Of a DNA stretch of 64,000 nucleotides, positions 27,304 to 36,732 are shown in pieces. Position 1 is the first letter of the stretch. Every line of letters starts with the position of its first letter. The DNA is taken from contig NZ_AOLN01000006.1 of assembly GCF_000337815.1 (NCBI RefSeq), positions 186,001 to 250,000 of the forward strand, written 5' to 3'. Position numbers and translations under genes: made by a program. Source of the stretch: Haloferax mucosum ATCC BAA-1512 (GTDB lineage Archaea > Halobacteriota > Halobacteria > Halobacteriales > Haloferacaceae). The notes beneath the pieces were generated by a model. That model was given only the letters and a program-made list of their open reading frames with translations, was not told the origin of the DNA and did not search any database.

Positions 27304-27400
27304 ATTCGACGCATCGCGGTGGGATGTCTTGTAAGTACGGGGCGGTGCGGCCGCGAAACGGCCGCGCGTGGCGGGATGGCGCGACGACGCGGTGCGGCAG

Positions 27401-28405
27401 TCAATCGTCAGCGGGCGACGGGTGGGTGGCGCGCTCCTCACCGCGCGAGAAGTAACTCGCCAAGAGCGGGCCGGTGATGTTGTGCCAGACGCTGAAGAGC
27501 GCCGGCGGAAGGGCCGCCGCCGGGGAGAAAAACGAGAGGGCGAGCGCGGCGGCGAGGCCGCTGTTCTGGAGACCGACCTCGAACGTCGTCGTCCGAACGC
27601 GGTCGTCCGACATGCCGGTGAGTCGCCCAGTACCGTACCCGGTACCGAGACCGATAGCGTTGTGCAGAACGACGGCGGCGACGGCCGCCGCGCCTGCGCC
27701 GAGAATCGTGTCCACGTTGAGACCGACCACGGCCGCGACGATAGCGACGATAGTGACGACCGAGACGAGCGGGAACGCGTCGAGTCCGAGGTCGGCCGCT
27801 TCGGGCGCGTACGCGTCGAGCGCGAGCCGGAGACCGAACCCGAACACGACGGGGATAAAGACGATTTGGACGATATTCACGAAGAGGTCCACGAACCCGA
27901 CCTGTAGCTGTTCGCCTGCGAGGAGGACCACCCACGCGGGCATGACGAGCGGCGCGGCCAGCGTGGTGACGGTCGTAATCGCCACCGAGAGAGCCACGTC
28001 GCCCTTGCCGAGATACGCCATGACGTTCGACGCGGTGCCGCCGGGTGCCGCGCCGACGAGCACGACACCGACGGCGACTGCCGGCGGCAACGACAGCGCG
28101 ACGGTGAGCGCGTAGGCGGCCACGGGCATGACGACCCACTGCGCGAGCGCGCCGATTTCGACGTCGCGGGGGTGCTCGGCGAGTCGTCGGAAATCGTCGG
28201 GTTGGAGCGTCAAACCCATGCCGAGCATGATGACGCCGAGAAGTGGCGAGATGTACGGCGCGATCCACGTGAACAAACTGGGCCGCACTACGGCAACGCC
28301 CGACGCGAGAAGCACGAGACCGACGAAGTACGTGTTTGCGAGGTCCGAAAGCCGTCGGAGCGCGGAGCGAGCGGTCACGGCCGTGACCCTCCGGTGGACT
28401 GACAC
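27401..28405 (-). CDS. Bile acid:sodium symporter (BASS) family transporter
   Basis: 334 residues with about 10 membrane segments. BASS signatures: GVIMLGMGLTLQPDDF near residue 57, GGTASNVMAYLGKGDVALS near 123 (crossover segment), and FEVGLQNSGLAAAL near 280. The family transports organic acids such as bile acids, pyruvate or pantothenate with Na+. Substrate not predictable. It is divergent from the cyclophilin gene. Confidence 0.94.
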   Translation of the reverse strand: MSVHRRVTAVTARSALRRLSDLANTYFVGLVLLASGVAVVRPSLFTWIAPYISPLLGVIMLGMGLTLQPDDFRRLAEHPRDVEIGALAQWVVMPVAAYALTVALSLPPAVAVGVVLVGAAPGGTASNVMAYLGKGDVALSVAITTVTTLAAPLVMPAWVVLLAGEQLQVGFVDLFVNIVQIVFIPVVFGFGLRLALDAYAPEAADLGLDAFPLVSVVTIVAIVAAVVGLNVDTILGAGAAAVAAVVLHNAIGLGTGYGTGRLTGMSDDRVRTTTFEVGLQNSGLAAALALSFFSPAAALPPALFSVWHNITGPLLASYFSRGEERATHPSPADD

Positions 28406-28507
28406 ATCGTTTCACGAGAATCGGTATCGAACGACAAATAGGTGTGTCGATATGACCGCACGCTTCGAGGCGGCACGGTTTTCACCCGCCCGCCCGACGA
28501 TGGAACC

Positions 28508-29026
28508 ATGAGCGACAACCCAACCGCCACGCTCCACACGAACAAAGGCGACATCACGGTCGAACTCTTCGAAGACAAGGTTCCGAACACCGTCGAGAAC
28601 TTCATCGGTCTCGCAACGGGTGAAAAGACGTGGGTTCACCCGGAGACCGACGAGACGATGGAAGGCGAACCCCTCTACGAGGATATCCTCTTCCACCGCA
28701 TTATCGGCGACTTCATGATTCAGGGTGGTGACCCGACCGGAACCGGCCGCGGCGGCCCGGGCTACACATTCGACGACGAGTTCGATTCGGACCTCAGCCA
28801 CGACGGTCCCGGCGTCCTCTCGATGGCGAACCGCGGTCCCAACACGAACGGGTCGCAGTTCTTCATCACACTCGACGCACAGCCGCATCTCGACGGCAAA
28901 CACGCCGTCTTCGGCGAAGTCATCGACGGCATGGACGTCGTCGAAGACATCGGCTCTGTCCCGACCGACCGCAACGACAAGCCGGTGTCCGACATCGTCC
29001 TCGAATCCGTAGACGTCGAACAGTAA
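28508..29026 (+). CDS. Cyclophilin-type peptidyl-prolyl isomerase
   Basis: 172 residues. Cyclophilin marks: [20 protein letters not shown] (with the catalytic Arg in FHRI), and NGSQFFITL. An insert after [12 protein letters not shown], containing HPETDE, extends a loop compared with bacterial cyclophilins, as in other haloarchaea. There is no signal peptide, so it is cytoplasmic. The ATG at 28508 is preferred to a GTG-type upstream start. Confidence 0.95.
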   Translation: MSDNPTATLHTNKGDITVELFEDKVPNTVENFIGLATGEKTWVHPETDETMEGEPLYEDILFHRIIGDFMIQGGDPTGTGRGGPGYTFDDEFDSDLSHDGPGVLSMANRGPNTNGSQFFITLDAQPHLDGKHAVFGEVIDGMDVVEDIGSVPTDRNDKPVSDIVLESVDVEQ

Positions 29027-29131
29027 GCCGAGATTTCGACACCGATTTTTCCCCGCTGGAGTCGTGTCAGCCGAGTCGCATCGTGAGCGGCGACCGACAG
29101 CGCAAAGTCTACCGGGTCGCAAGCATCATCA

Positions 29132-29476
29132 ATGAGCGAGGAGACCGACCGACCGAAGCCGAGTGACTTCGGTACCGACGAAAACGCCCCACCGGTCGAA
29201 GAAAAGCCCTACAAGATAATCTTCGAGGCCAACAAGTGCTTCGGAGCAGGTCGGTGTGCCGAAGTGGCCGACAACTGGGTGATGGACCTCGAAACCAGCC
29301 TCGCCCGTGCGAAGTCGTACTTCATCGGCGAGGACGAACTCGACGAGAACGTGCGCGCCGCGGAGGTCTGTCCCGCGAAGAAGGGTCGCGGCGTCATCCA
29401 CATCATCGACCGCCGAACCGACGAGGAAATCTCGCCCGACCCACACGGCGACGGAACACTCTCCGTCGATTGGTAA
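29132..29476 (+). CDS. Single-cluster ferredoxin
   Basis: 114 residues. Cysteines in NKCFGAGRCAEVA and EVCPAKKG give C-x5-C-x~33-CP, with the middle cysteine of a CxxCxxC set absent. This fits a 3Fe-4S-type (or three-cysteine-liganded 4Fe-4S) ferredoxin related to the P450/actinobacterial type. The N-terminus is a 25-residue acidic extension. It likely carries electrons; partner unknown. It lies 41 bases before the tRNA-Leu gene. Confidence 0.85.
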   Translation: MSEETDRPKPSDFGTDENAPPVEEKPYKIIFEANKCFGAGRCAEVADNWVMDLETSLARAKSYFIGEDELDENVRAAEVCPAKKGRGVIHIIDRRTDEEISPDPHGDGTLSVDW

Positions 29477-29517
29477 AGCGAAAGCACTTTTCACCCCCTC
29501 GGTGAACGATAGACTGC

Positions 29518-29602
29518 GCGGGGGTGGCTGAGCTAGGCCAAAAGCGGCGGACTTAAGATCCGCTCCCGTAGGGGTTCGCGCGTTCAAATCGCGTCCCCCG
29601 CA
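29518..29602 (+). tRNA. tRNA-Leu (anticodon TAA)
   Basis: The acceptor stem GCGGGGG (29518-29524) pairs with CCCCCGC (29595-29601), with discriminator A at 29602. The anticodon stem is GCGGA/TCCGC around loop CTTAAGA, giving anticodon TAA at 29554-29556, which reads leucine UUA/UUG codons. There is a long variable arm, as in class II tRNAs, and the T loop is TTCAAAT. No CCA is encoded and there is no intron. Confidence 0.97.
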
Positions 29603-29838
29603 TCAGTTTTTCCACGCCGATGCACGCAGAGCGGTTCGCTCGTCGAGTCCGGCGTATGGGGTCGCCGAATCGAAGCGACCGCGTCGCATCGCGTATCACG
29701 CATCGTTCGTCACGTATCGTGTCTCGGCCGCCAGCGACCGACGACCTACTTTCCGTTTCGTGTGCGCGCGACGACGAGGCGAGAAGTCCCGCGTCCACAA
29801 ACGTTTTGACACTGTCTCTAATTACATCTAATTAGAGC

Positions 29839-30015
29839 GTGTTCCCCGAGTCCCTCCCGAGCCGATTCGACGCCGCCCTCGCCGGCATGGCGTTCTGTCT
29901 CGCCCTCGGTGTCGTCGTCGGTGTCACCTCAGCGTTGCCGACGCACGTCGCCACCGGCGGTGGAGCCACCGGTGCCGCGGTTGTCGCACTCGGTGTAACT
30001 GCCAGCGAGTTGTAA
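29839..30015 (+). CDS. Small hydrophobic protein, 58 residues
   Basis: From a GTG at 29839 the frame encodes an N-terminal amphipathic stretch ([15 protein letters not shown]), a hydrophobic helix ([18 protein letters not shown]), a glycine-rich turn (TGGGATGAA) and a second helix ([11 protein letters not shown]). Third codon positions are nearly all G or C, in contrast to the AT-rich flank before it, and it has haloarchaeal membrane-protein character. An AT-rich ATTACATCTAATTA lies about 20 bases upstream. Too short for most gene callers. Confidence 0.6.
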   Translation: MFPESLPSRFDAALAGMAFCLALGVVVGVTSALPTHVATGGGATGAAVVALGVTASEL

Positions 30016-30128
30016 CCGCATTTTTCGTCCGGTATCGACCCGTTTCACCGGGTTGTATGTTCATCGTTATCATGGGTGATATTCGGCGGGTCAACGCTTT
30101 ACGTCGCATAATCATGCTATTCGGTGTC

Positions 30129-32639
30129 ATGAGACTCGCCACGCTGGTTCCGACGGTGCTCAGGCGGAGTTACCTTCGGAAGTTTCTGCTCGTTCTCTTG
30201 GTCGTGGCCGGGGTGATGGGAGGACTCGGACTCTACGTCTCCGACATGGTCGGCCAAGAGGTCAGGGCGGATGCACACACCGAACTCGAAATGGTCGCCA
30301 CGCTCGAAGCGGAGGAGTTGTCGAGTTGGATGGACGGCTACACCCGGACCGCACGGATGCTCTCGGAGTACGAGGACATCCGGACTGGCGACCCCGAAGC
30401 GATAGACGACGCGCTCGAATCGGAAAAAGACAACCTTCCGTCCGAGGTGCTCGCCATCCATTACGTCAAGCCGTCGAATCAGGACATCGTTCGGAGCACC
30501 GACGGGTCGGTAGAGACGAAGCGCGTCTCCGACCTCGACGTGTCGTGGACGACCGGGGCGCTGACGATGAACGACCCCGACAGCGTCGCCATCTCGGAGG
30601 TCTACCGCTACGGCGGCGGCGAGCGACTGGCGTTTCTCAGCCCCGTCGAAGGACGCGACGGAGCCGTGATGGTCGTCGTGGACGCCACGAGACACGCCGA
30701 GATGCTGCGCGAACCAGTCGAAGGCTCTCGAACGCGAGTCGTCACCGCCGACCAAACCGTTGCCTTCGACAAGTACGGAAAGAACGTGCTCACGACGTTC
30801 CGAGAGGGGGAAGAAACGCCCGCTCTCGACGACGCGCTCGCCGGGAATGCCGGCGTTCTCGAACGGACGGGAACCGGGATTCTACGGGACCAAGAGGCCG
30901 TCGTCGCGTACGCGCCCGTCTCGGAGACGAACTGGGCGGTGCTCATCGAATCCCCGCAGAAAAACACCTACGCGGTCGCGCAGGTCGTCGAACGGGACGT
31001 TGCCATCCTCATCGGCGTCGCGCTCGGCGGTCTCGCGCTGGTCGGTCTCACCATCGGTCGCGGGACTGTCGTCTCGCTTCGGCGACTGCGCAAACGCGCT
31101 GACGCGCTCGCCGGCGGCGACCTCGACGTTGACCTCACGACCCGGCGCGTCGATGAGTTCGGCGCACTCACCGAGGCGTTCGCGGAGATGCGCGACGGGT
31201 TGCGCGACCGCATCCAAGCCGCGGAAGCCGCCAGCCGCGACCTCGAAACCGCCGCGGCGGATTACCGAGAGACGATGGACCACGCCGCGACTGGCGACCT
31301 GACCGTCCGTACGGCGGTCGAACCTGACGACGAGGCGATGGCCGCGGTTGGCGAGGGTATCGACGCGATGCTCGCTGACCTCGAAGCGACCATCGGGCAA
31401 GTCGCAACGTTCGCGGCGACGGTTGACGCCGCCGGCGAGCGCGTCACAGCCGGGACCGAAGAAGTGAGTTCGGCGTCCGAGCGCGTCGAACAGGCGACCG
31501 CCGAGATTTCTGAGGGCGCGGCCGAGCAGGCGTCGCTCCTCGACGAAGTCTCCTCAGAGATGCAGGACCTCTCCGCGACGGTCCAGGAAGTCGCCGCCTC
31601 TGCCGACGAACTCGCTCGCCTCGCCAGCGACGCGACCGAACACGGCGAGGCCGGACGAGACGCGAGCGCCGCCGTCCACGAGGAGATGGCAAACATCGAC
31701 GCCAGCGTCGCCGCCGCCGCAGAGGGCGTCGAGACGCTCCGCGAAGAGGTGACAGAGATTGGCGAAGTCGTCACGCTCATCGAGGACATCGCGGACCAGA
31801 CCAACCTGTTGGCGCTCAACGCGTCCATCGAGGCGGCTCGCGCGGGCGAGGCGGGCGAGGGATTCGCCGTCGTCGCAAACAACGTCAAGGAACTCGCCGG
31901 TGAGACCGCCGACGCGACGACCGAAATCGCCGACTCTATCGCGGCGGTCGAGACGGCGGCCGACGAGACAGTCGCGGAGGTCAGAGCCGCCCGCGAGCGG
32001 GTCGCAAACGGAACCGAGACGGTCGCCGAAGGCGTCTCGGCTATCGACGAAGCGGTTGACCGACTCGACGAGGTTGACCACGGCGTCTCCGCCATCGACG
32101 AGGCGACGGCCACGCAGGCGTCGGCGGCGCAGTCGGTCGCACTCCTCGCCGACGAGGCGGCCGAAATCGCCTCCGAGACGCAGACCGAGGCCGCCGACGT
32201 CGCAGACGCGGCACACGACCAAAACGACGCCATGGTCGGCGTCGCCGGACAGATGCAGGAACTCTCTTCGACCACTGACGAACTGCGGTCGCTCGCCGAC
32301 CGGTTCGAGGTGCGCGACGAGGGCGACATCGGCGACGACACCGAGTTGCCAGAAGCGACTGGGTCCCCTGAAACGACTGAGACGCCCGAGTTACCAGAAG
32401 CCGCAGGGGACACCAATTCGACCGGAACTGCCGAGCCTGCCCAGTCTGCTGAGCCTGCCCAGTCTACCGAACCTGCCGAACCTACGGAGGACTCAGTCGG
32501 TGACGTGGAATCAACCAATGAAGAACCAGACGAAGGCCCAACCGACGAAGAACCGACTGACGGGGGAGAGACCGAGCCGAGACAGTCGCCGACGATGACG
32601 GACCTCGCGGCGGACGGCGCGAGCGACAGCGACGACTGA
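30129..32639 (+). CDS. Methyl-accepting chemotaxis transducer, second in window
   Basis: About 836 residues. Membrane segment near 17-40 ([20 protein letters not shown]), an extracellular Cache-like sensor of some 250 residues ending [12 protein letters not shown], second membrane segment near 295, HAMP, and a cytoplasmic coiled coil with the signalling hairpin [20 protein letters not shown] near residue 560. The last 100 residues are a Glu/Pro/Thr/Ser tail with [16 protein letters not shown] repeats. ATGs at 30057, 30114 and 30129 are possible; 30129 has the best fit to a TTTA box at about 30098-30101. Confidence 0.93.
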   Translation: MRLATLVPTVLRRSYLRKFLLVLLVVAGVMGGLGLYVSDMVGQEVRADAHTELEMVATLEAEELSSWMDGYTRTARMLSEYEDIRTGDPEAIDDALESEKDNLPSEVLAIHYVKPSNQDIVRSTDGSVETKRVSDLDVSWTTGALTMNDPDSVAISEVYRYGGGERLAFLSPVEGRDGAVMVVVDATRHAEMLREPVEGSRTRVVTADQTVAFDKYGKNVLTTFREGEETPALDDALAGNAGVLERTGTGILRDQEAVVAYAPVSETNWAVLIESPQKNTYAVAQVVERDVAILIGVALGGLALVGLTIGRGTVVSLRRLRKRADALAGGDLDVDLTTRRVDEFGALTEAFAEMRDGLRDRIQAAEAASRDLETAAADYRETMDHAATGDLTVRTAVEPDDEAMAAVGEGIDAMLADLEATIGQVATFAATVDAAGERVTAGTEEVSSASERVEQATAEISEGAAEQASLLDEVSSEMQDLSATVQEVAASADELARLASDATEHGEAGRDASAAVHEEMANIDASVAAAAEGVETLREEVTEIGEVVTLIEDIADQTNLLALNASIEAARAGEAGEGFAVVANNVKELAGETADATTEIADSIAAVETAADETVAEVRAARERVANGTETVAEGVSAIDEAVDRLDEVDHGVSAIDEATATQASAAQSVALLADEAAEIASETQTEAADVADAAHDQNDAMVGVAGQMQELSSTTDELRSLADRFEVRDEGDIGDDTELPEATGSPETTETPELPEAAGDTNSTGTAEPAQSAEPAQSTEPAEPTEDSVGDVESTNEEPDEGPTDEEPTDGGETEPRQSPTMTDLAADGASDSDD

Positions 32640-32683
32640 GACCGCCGACGCGCCGCAAACGGTGTAGTGCGCCGGTCACGGTG

Positions 32684-32692
32684 TTTTTACGT
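32684..32692 (+). promoter_or_regulatory. TATA-like box before candidate structured RNA
   Basis: GTTTTTACG after a GC-rich stretch. Standard haloarchaeal spacing would start transcription near 32713, just before a strongly structured segment with no open frame. Confidence 0.4.
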
Positions 32693-32712
32693 ATCACCCG
32701 CGTATCTGAACC

Positions 32713-32915
32713 TGATTGTAACGTGCGCGGAAGCCATAGCCGTCGCTCGCGCGCGGCAGTCGTCTGAATGAAAGCGTCGGGACTCACGGTCGTGAGTTCG
32801 TCAGAAAGGGATAGGCAAGCCGCACGGGAGCGGCCCGCGCGGCAAATGCCACCCTAGATTGGTCCCCGCTGACGCTTCGGCCCTCCAAAGCGAAGCGTCA
32901 CCTGAAAGGAGAGCG
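32713..32915 (+). ncRNA. Candidate structured non-coding RNA, identity unknown
   Basis: About 200 bases without an open reading frame of coding character. Several strong stems lie in a row: a 9-base stem GGACTCACG/CGTGAGTTC near 32780-32799; a nested hairpin from AGGG near 32807 to CCCT near 32855, built of AGGG/CCCT, GGC/GCC, GCCGC/GCGGC and CGGG/CCCG helices with small A-rich internal loops; and a 10-base stem TGACGCTTCG/CGAAGCGTCA near 32870-32900. I do not see the conserved cores of RNase P RNA, SRP RNA or known riboswitches. It could also be the leader of the downstream gene, whose start is about 110 bases further. Confidence 0.45.
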
Positions 32916-33023
32916 GCGAGATACTTAAACGTGCCGCCATCGACTCGAATCGGGCGTTGTCGGTCGATTCAGGGTCGGAGCCGACGCAATGGGCTTTTCT
33001 CTCGTCGGGCCGTTCGTCCGGCC

Positions 33024-33521
33024 ATGAGCGAACACGAGATTCCCGGTCGCGTTCGTCGAGCGTTCGGCGACCACGGGTCGTTCGAGGCGGTCGGCAACGG
33101 GACGTTCGAGTCGGTGACGACCCCGTTCGACGGTAAGGTCAGCGTCTCGGCGGGGGAAAACGGACACGTGGCGTTCGACGTCGAGGTTCGCGTGCCGATG
33201 CTCTCGGCGGTCGCCGACGACGTGGCCGAAGTCGTCGAAGACGGCTGGTACGAGACGTTCGAACTCCGAATCGAGGACGTCGGCGGCGTGGTCGCGGGCG
33301 ACCACGAACTCGACCCGTCCGTCCAGCGCATCGCGGACGAAGCAGTCGTCGAGGCGACCTTCGCCGACAGCAACGAGCGACGCGGTATCGACGACGCCGG
33401 CGCGATTATCGATTACGTCGAAGGCACGTACGTCGAGGGAATCATCCCCGGCTACGACTACGACGAACCGGTGACGGACATCCTGCAAAACGCGCGCGAC
33501 ACCGCCGGGGCCGGGTTCTAA
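33024..33521 (+). CDS. Haloarchaeal DUF5813-like protein
   Basis: 165 residues, acidic: MSEHEIPGRVRRAFGDHGSF, then a mixed alpha/beta domain (VSAGENGHVAFDVEVRVPML) with VEDGWYETFELRIED, and a C-terminal helical segment ending DTAGAGF. It resembles a conserved haloarchaeal family of unknown function (DUF5813, from memory). The ATG at 33024 is preferred since the upstream frame is basic and overlaps the structured intergenic segment. Confidence 0.8.
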   Translation: MSEHEIPGRVRRAFGDHGSFEAVGNGTFESVTTPFDGKVSVSAGENGHVAFDVEVRVPMLSAVADDVAEVVEDGWYETFELRIEDVGGVVAGDHELDPSVQRIADEAVVEATFADSNERRGIDDAGAIIDYVEGTYVEGIIPGYDYDEPVTDILQNARDTAGAGF

Positions 33522-33722
33522 CCGCCGGACGCGGGACACGCCTGCGTCCCAACTCGGAATACGCGAAATACGGCGCTTTCGAGTTCGAGAGTGCACAGCC
33601 ACGTCCACTCACGAAACCCGCAAGCGCGACAAAACGAGACGTGGTTCGAAGCGGGCCGGTCGTAAACGAGGTATTCGACGAGACGGCCAATCGGCCACTC
33701 CAGCCGGTCGCGTCGCGTCCGC

Positions 33723-33959
33723 TTAGTCCATCGCGATGTACGTCTGTGTGTCCTCGATACCGTCGATAGACTGGATGCCGCCGGCGATATCTTTCACGTC
33801 CGTCGGCGAGCCTACGTCAACCTTGACGATGAAATCGACGTCGCCGGCGACGATGTGGACGCTGACGATGCCGTTGTCCACCGCGAGCAGGTCTTCTTTC
33901 AGTTGGTCGATGCCGTCGGTCAGAGCCGCGGCTTTGACCATGATGTAGGCGTGAACCAT
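33723..33959 (-). CDS. Stand-alone RAM (Lrp/AsnC ligand-binding) domain protein
   Basis: 78 residues starting MVHAYIMVK. It consists only of the AsnC/Lrp C-terminal ligand-binding (RAM) fold (DNGIVSVHIVAGDVDFIVKV, IQSIDGIEDTQTYIAM) with no DNA-binding domain. Such proteins bind amino acids or other small effectors and may regulate partners. It starts 2 bases after the TrkA stop, so the pair is likely co-translated. A paralogue lies at 34755. Confidence 0.88.
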   Translation of the reverse strand: MVHAYIMVKAAALTDGIDQLKEDLLAVDNGIVSVHIVAGDVDFIVKVDVGSPTDVKDIAGGIQSIDGIEDTQTYIAMD

Positions 33960-33961
33960 CG

Positions 33962-34645
33962 TCACGCACCCCCCGTCGCGGCGACAACATCATCGCCGAC
34001 GAGCAGTTGTCGAACGTCGTTGAGCACGTCGAAGTCGGCGAGAACGGCGACGCGGTCGCCTGTTTCGAGCGAGTCGTCGGGGAGCGGGATACCCATCGGC
34101 TCGTCTTTCTTGCCGAACGCGAGGAGCCGAGAGTTAGCCGGAAGCGCCACCTCCTCGATGCTGTAGCCGTTCATCGGTGAACTCTTTGAGACCGTCACGA
34201 GAACGACCTGCAAGTGCTGTGCGATGTCGGCGATAGCACGGATCGACCCGCCGAGCAGGGCGTTTTTCGCGCCGATTGCACCGAGGCGCTCGGGGTAGAC
34301 GATTTCATCCACCTCTCGCGCGTATTTCTGGTAGACTTCCTCGCGGTAGTCCTCATCGACGCGGAGTACCGTCCGACAGCCGAAGTGTTTGGCGACCATA
34401 CACGCCGCGAAGTTCACGTTGAGGTCGGCGGTGAGCGCCCCGAGCGCGTCCGCTTCTTCGATGCCCGCTTCGAGGAGCACCTCCTCGCGTGAGCCGTCGC
34501 CTTCGACGACCTCGAACCTCGCTTCTCGGGCCCGCTTGACGCAGTCTCGGTCCAGTTCGACCAAGACGATATCGTGGCCCTCCTCCCGGAGGACACGGGC
34601 AGTGCGCAAACCGACCCGGCCAGAACCAATGATAACGAACCGCAT
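33962..34645 (-). CDS. TrkA-family RCK potassium-uptake regulator
   Basis: 227 residues: RCK N-domain with Rossmann NAD-binding motif VIIGSGRVGLRTARVL and acidic VLVELDRD, followed by a TrkA-C domain (VSKSSPMNGYSIEEVALP, residues 140-220). It senses NAD(H) or nucleotides and gates K+ transport through TrkH- or channel-type partners. No trkH is adjacent; the voltage-gated channel at 12.5 kb is separate. It is sandwiched between two RAM-domain proteins, one downstream in the same operon and one divergent. Confidence 0.93.
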   Translation of the reverse strand: MRFVIIGSGRVGLRTARVLREEGHDIVLVELDRDCVKRAREARFEVVEGDGSREEVLLEAGIEEADALGALTADLNVNFAACMVAKHFGCRTVLRVDEDYREEVYQKYAREVDEIVYPERLGAIGAKNALLGGSIRAIADIAQHLQVVLVTVSKSSPMNGYSIEEVALPANSRLLAFGKKDEPMGIPLPDDSLETGDRVAVLADFDVLNDVRQLLVGDDVVAATGGA

Positions 34646-34754
34646 GGTAATACGGTATGTCGGCGGAGACAAATAACCTTACCCCGGTTTTAGACCAAGT
34701 TGCCGTGTTCGGTCGAAGCAAGGCTTTTGCCATATGTGGTAGAATATATCACGC

Positions 34755-34988
34755 ATGGTTCACGCGTTCATTATGGTGAAGACCGGTGCCGGAGAGTCCG
34801 AGCAGTTACTCGGGCCGATCCGCGAACTCGAGGCAGTGACCGAAGCGCACATTGTCGCCGGTGCGTACGACGTTATCGCCGAGGTCGATACCGACGCGGT
34901 GTACGAGGTCTTGAAGACGGCTTCGACACGGATTCAGGGGCTGGATGGCGTCGCCGACACGAAGACCTACATCTCACTCGACGACTGA
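34755..34988 (+). CDS. Stand-alone RAM (Lrp/AsnC ligand-binding) domain protein, paralogue
   Basis: 77 residues starting MVHAFIMVKTGAGESEQLLG, with AHIVAGAYDVIAEVDTDAVY and IQGLDGVADTKTYISL. It shares the MVHA(Y/F)IMVK start and the IQ-(S/G)-(I/L)-DG-(I/V) block with the protein at 33723. No DNA-binding domain. It is divergent from trkA with an AT-rich shared region of about 110 bases. Confidence 0.9.
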   Translation: MVHAFIMVKTGAGESEQLLGPIRELEAVTEAHIVAGAYDVIAEVDTDAVYEVLKTASTRIQGLDGVADTKTYISLDD

Positions 34989-35036
34989 GGTCGGGACAGG
35001 TATCGTTCCGCGGAAAACGCTTGCCGTAAGCGAGCG

Positions 35037-36083
35037 TCAGCGTTCGAGGTCGAACGGACCGTGTTCAGCGGCGAATTCGACGTGTTCCTCGCGCTGGCGG
35101 GCGAGTTCCGGCGGCAGGTCTTCGTAGATGTAATCGAACAGCTCTTCGGTGCCCGGTTCGGGCGTCTCCTCGGCGCGTTCGACGGCCTCGGCGAGTTCGT
35201 CGTTGGCGTCGTCGTACATCGATTCGATACGGTCGTCGTCGGCGATGTCGTGGTCGCGGCAGAACTCCTCGAATCGCTCGACGGGGTCGCGTGTTCGCCA
35301 CTCGGGGAGGTCCGGGTCGTCGTCGCGGTACCGCGAGGGGTCGTCCGCGGTCGTGTGCGGTCCCTGCCGGTAGGTCAGGCTCTCGATGAGTACCGGTTCG
35401 CCATTTCGTGCCTTCTCCAATCCTTCTTCGACCGCGCCTCTGACGGCGAGGGGGTCGTTTCCATCGACCTGCATCCCTTCGATACCGTAGGCTTCGGCCT
35501 TCGCGGCGATAGACTCGCTCGCTGTCTGTCGGTTTCGGGGGAGCGAAATCGCCCAGCCGTTGTTCTCACAGAAGAAGACGACGGGCGCGTCGAAGACGCC
35601 CGCGAAGTTGAGGCCCTCGTGGAAGTCACCTTCAGAGGTCGCGCCGTCGCCGAAGCAGACTAAGGCGGCGTAGTCGTCGTCGCGGTAGTCCGCGGCCATG
35701 CCGACGCCAGCGGCGTGGGGAATCTGGCTGGCAATCGGGACCGCCTGCGGGAACACCGGAACGTCGTGGTCCGAGTTGTACTCGGCGTATCCACGGCGGA
35801 AAAGAAGTAGATCGCTCGGCGGAACACCGCGAGCGATTTGGAAGGCGTTGGACCGATAGGTCGGCAACAACACGTCGTTTTCGCGCATCGCGTGGGCGGC
35901 CCCGATTTGCGAGGCCTCCTGTCCCCGGAACGGCGGGTAGCCGCTCATCCACCCACGTCGCTGGAGGGCGAGTGCACGCTCGTCGAATCGTCGCGCTCGA
36001 ATCATGTCGCGGAGGGCGGCGCGAGCATCCTCGGCGGTAAAGCCCGTGCCGTCCAACCCGCGCTCTGCGATGAGTCGGTGCAT
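35037..36083 (-). CDS. 2-oxoacid dehydrogenase E1 component, alpha subunit (orphan)
   Basis: 348 residues. The thiamine-diphosphate motif GDGATSEGDFHEGLNFAGVF is followed by FFCENNGWAI. Other E1-alpha landmarks are RRGYAEYNSDHDVPVFPQAV and LIESLTYRQGPHTTADDPSR (the phosphorylation-loop region in mitochondrial homologues). The protein should pair with an E1-beta, E2 and E3 to oxidise pyruvate or branched-chain 2-oxoacids, but none are encoded nearby, so this is an orphan subunit. Substrate uncertain. Confidence 0.92.
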   Translation of the reverse strand: MHRLIAERGLDGTGFTAEDARAALRDMIRARRFDERALALQRRGWMSGYPPFRGQEASQIGAAHAMRENDVLLPTYRSNAFQIARGVPPSDLLLFRRGYAEYNSDHDVPVFPQAVPIASQIPHAAGVGMAADYRDDDYAALVCFGDGATSEGDFHEGLNFAGVFDAPVVFFCENNGWAISLPRNRQTASESIAAKAEAYGIEGMQVDGNDPLAVRGAVEEGLEKARNGEPVLIESLTYRQGPHTTADDPSRYRDDDPDLPEWRTRDPVERFEEFCRDHDIADDDRIESMYDDANDELAEAVERAEETPEPGTEELFDYIYEDLPPELARQREEHVEFAAEHGPFDLER

Positions 36084-36197
36084 AGCGGTCAGTCACGGTC
36101 CTTCGTGATAAACGTCTGCGGTTCGCATACAGGAGTCGTCCCCGAATCGGTCACCGAGAGCGACAGGGCAAAGACCATCGGCACCGTAAGTCGGTGT

Positions 36198-36518
36198 ATG
36201 GTTTCGGTGGTCAACCTCGCGCTGATGGGCGTGGTCATTTTGCTCCACACCCTCCTTGCGGCGGTCATGACGCGCTTCTTCCGCCTCCGACTAAAGACGC
36301 AGTGGGGCTACGTAGTGTACTCGCTGTTTCTTATCCCGCTGGTGTTGTTCGTTTCGACACTAGTGTTTTCCGGCGCCTTCGGTATCGGCGTTGACCTCGG
36401 GAGCACTGCGGCCGCCCTCGGCGTCATGATCGGCATGCCGCTGGCGCTCGGGTTCACCATCGACACGCTGTACGTGCCGCCGCCCGAAGAGTTCGAGAAC
36501 CTGCCTGAGTCACAGTAA
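36198..36518 (+). CDS. Membrane protein of unknown function
   Basis: 106 residues with three hydrophobic segments (LALMGVVILLHTLLAAVM; YSLFLIPLVLFVSTLVFSG; AALGVMIGMPLALGFTI), a positively charged loop RFFRLRLKTQWGY between the first two, and an acidic-polar tail. The start at 36198 is preferred, as the longer upstream frame is not coding-like. No domain recognised. Confidence 0.8.
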   Translation: MVSVVNLALMGVVILLHTLLAAVMTRFFRLRLKTQWGYVVYSLFLIPLVLFVSTLVFSGAFGIGVDLGSTAAALGVMIGMPLALGFTIDTLYVPPPEEFENLPESQ

Positions 36519-36732
36519 CGGGTGCCGGCCACGGACGCCTGTCGCCGAATCGACTGTTATCTCTTTCGGAGCTTTATAACTGAATAATTCGTGTAACGTC
36601 TGAGACTACTGGGGCCACGCAGTCGCCGCGTGTCCGAAACGCCGAAGATTATTTTATTGACAAGTCATGTCGGTGTGAGAAACGCTTACCACGAATATCA
36701 AACAGTAATTTGAAGTACGGGTTGGATGCACG

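Noticed and set aside
31262-32518. 418-residue minus-strand frame opposite the second transducer
   Set aside because: Ser/Ala-only composition as expected of the antisense of a coiled-coil gene; no domain.
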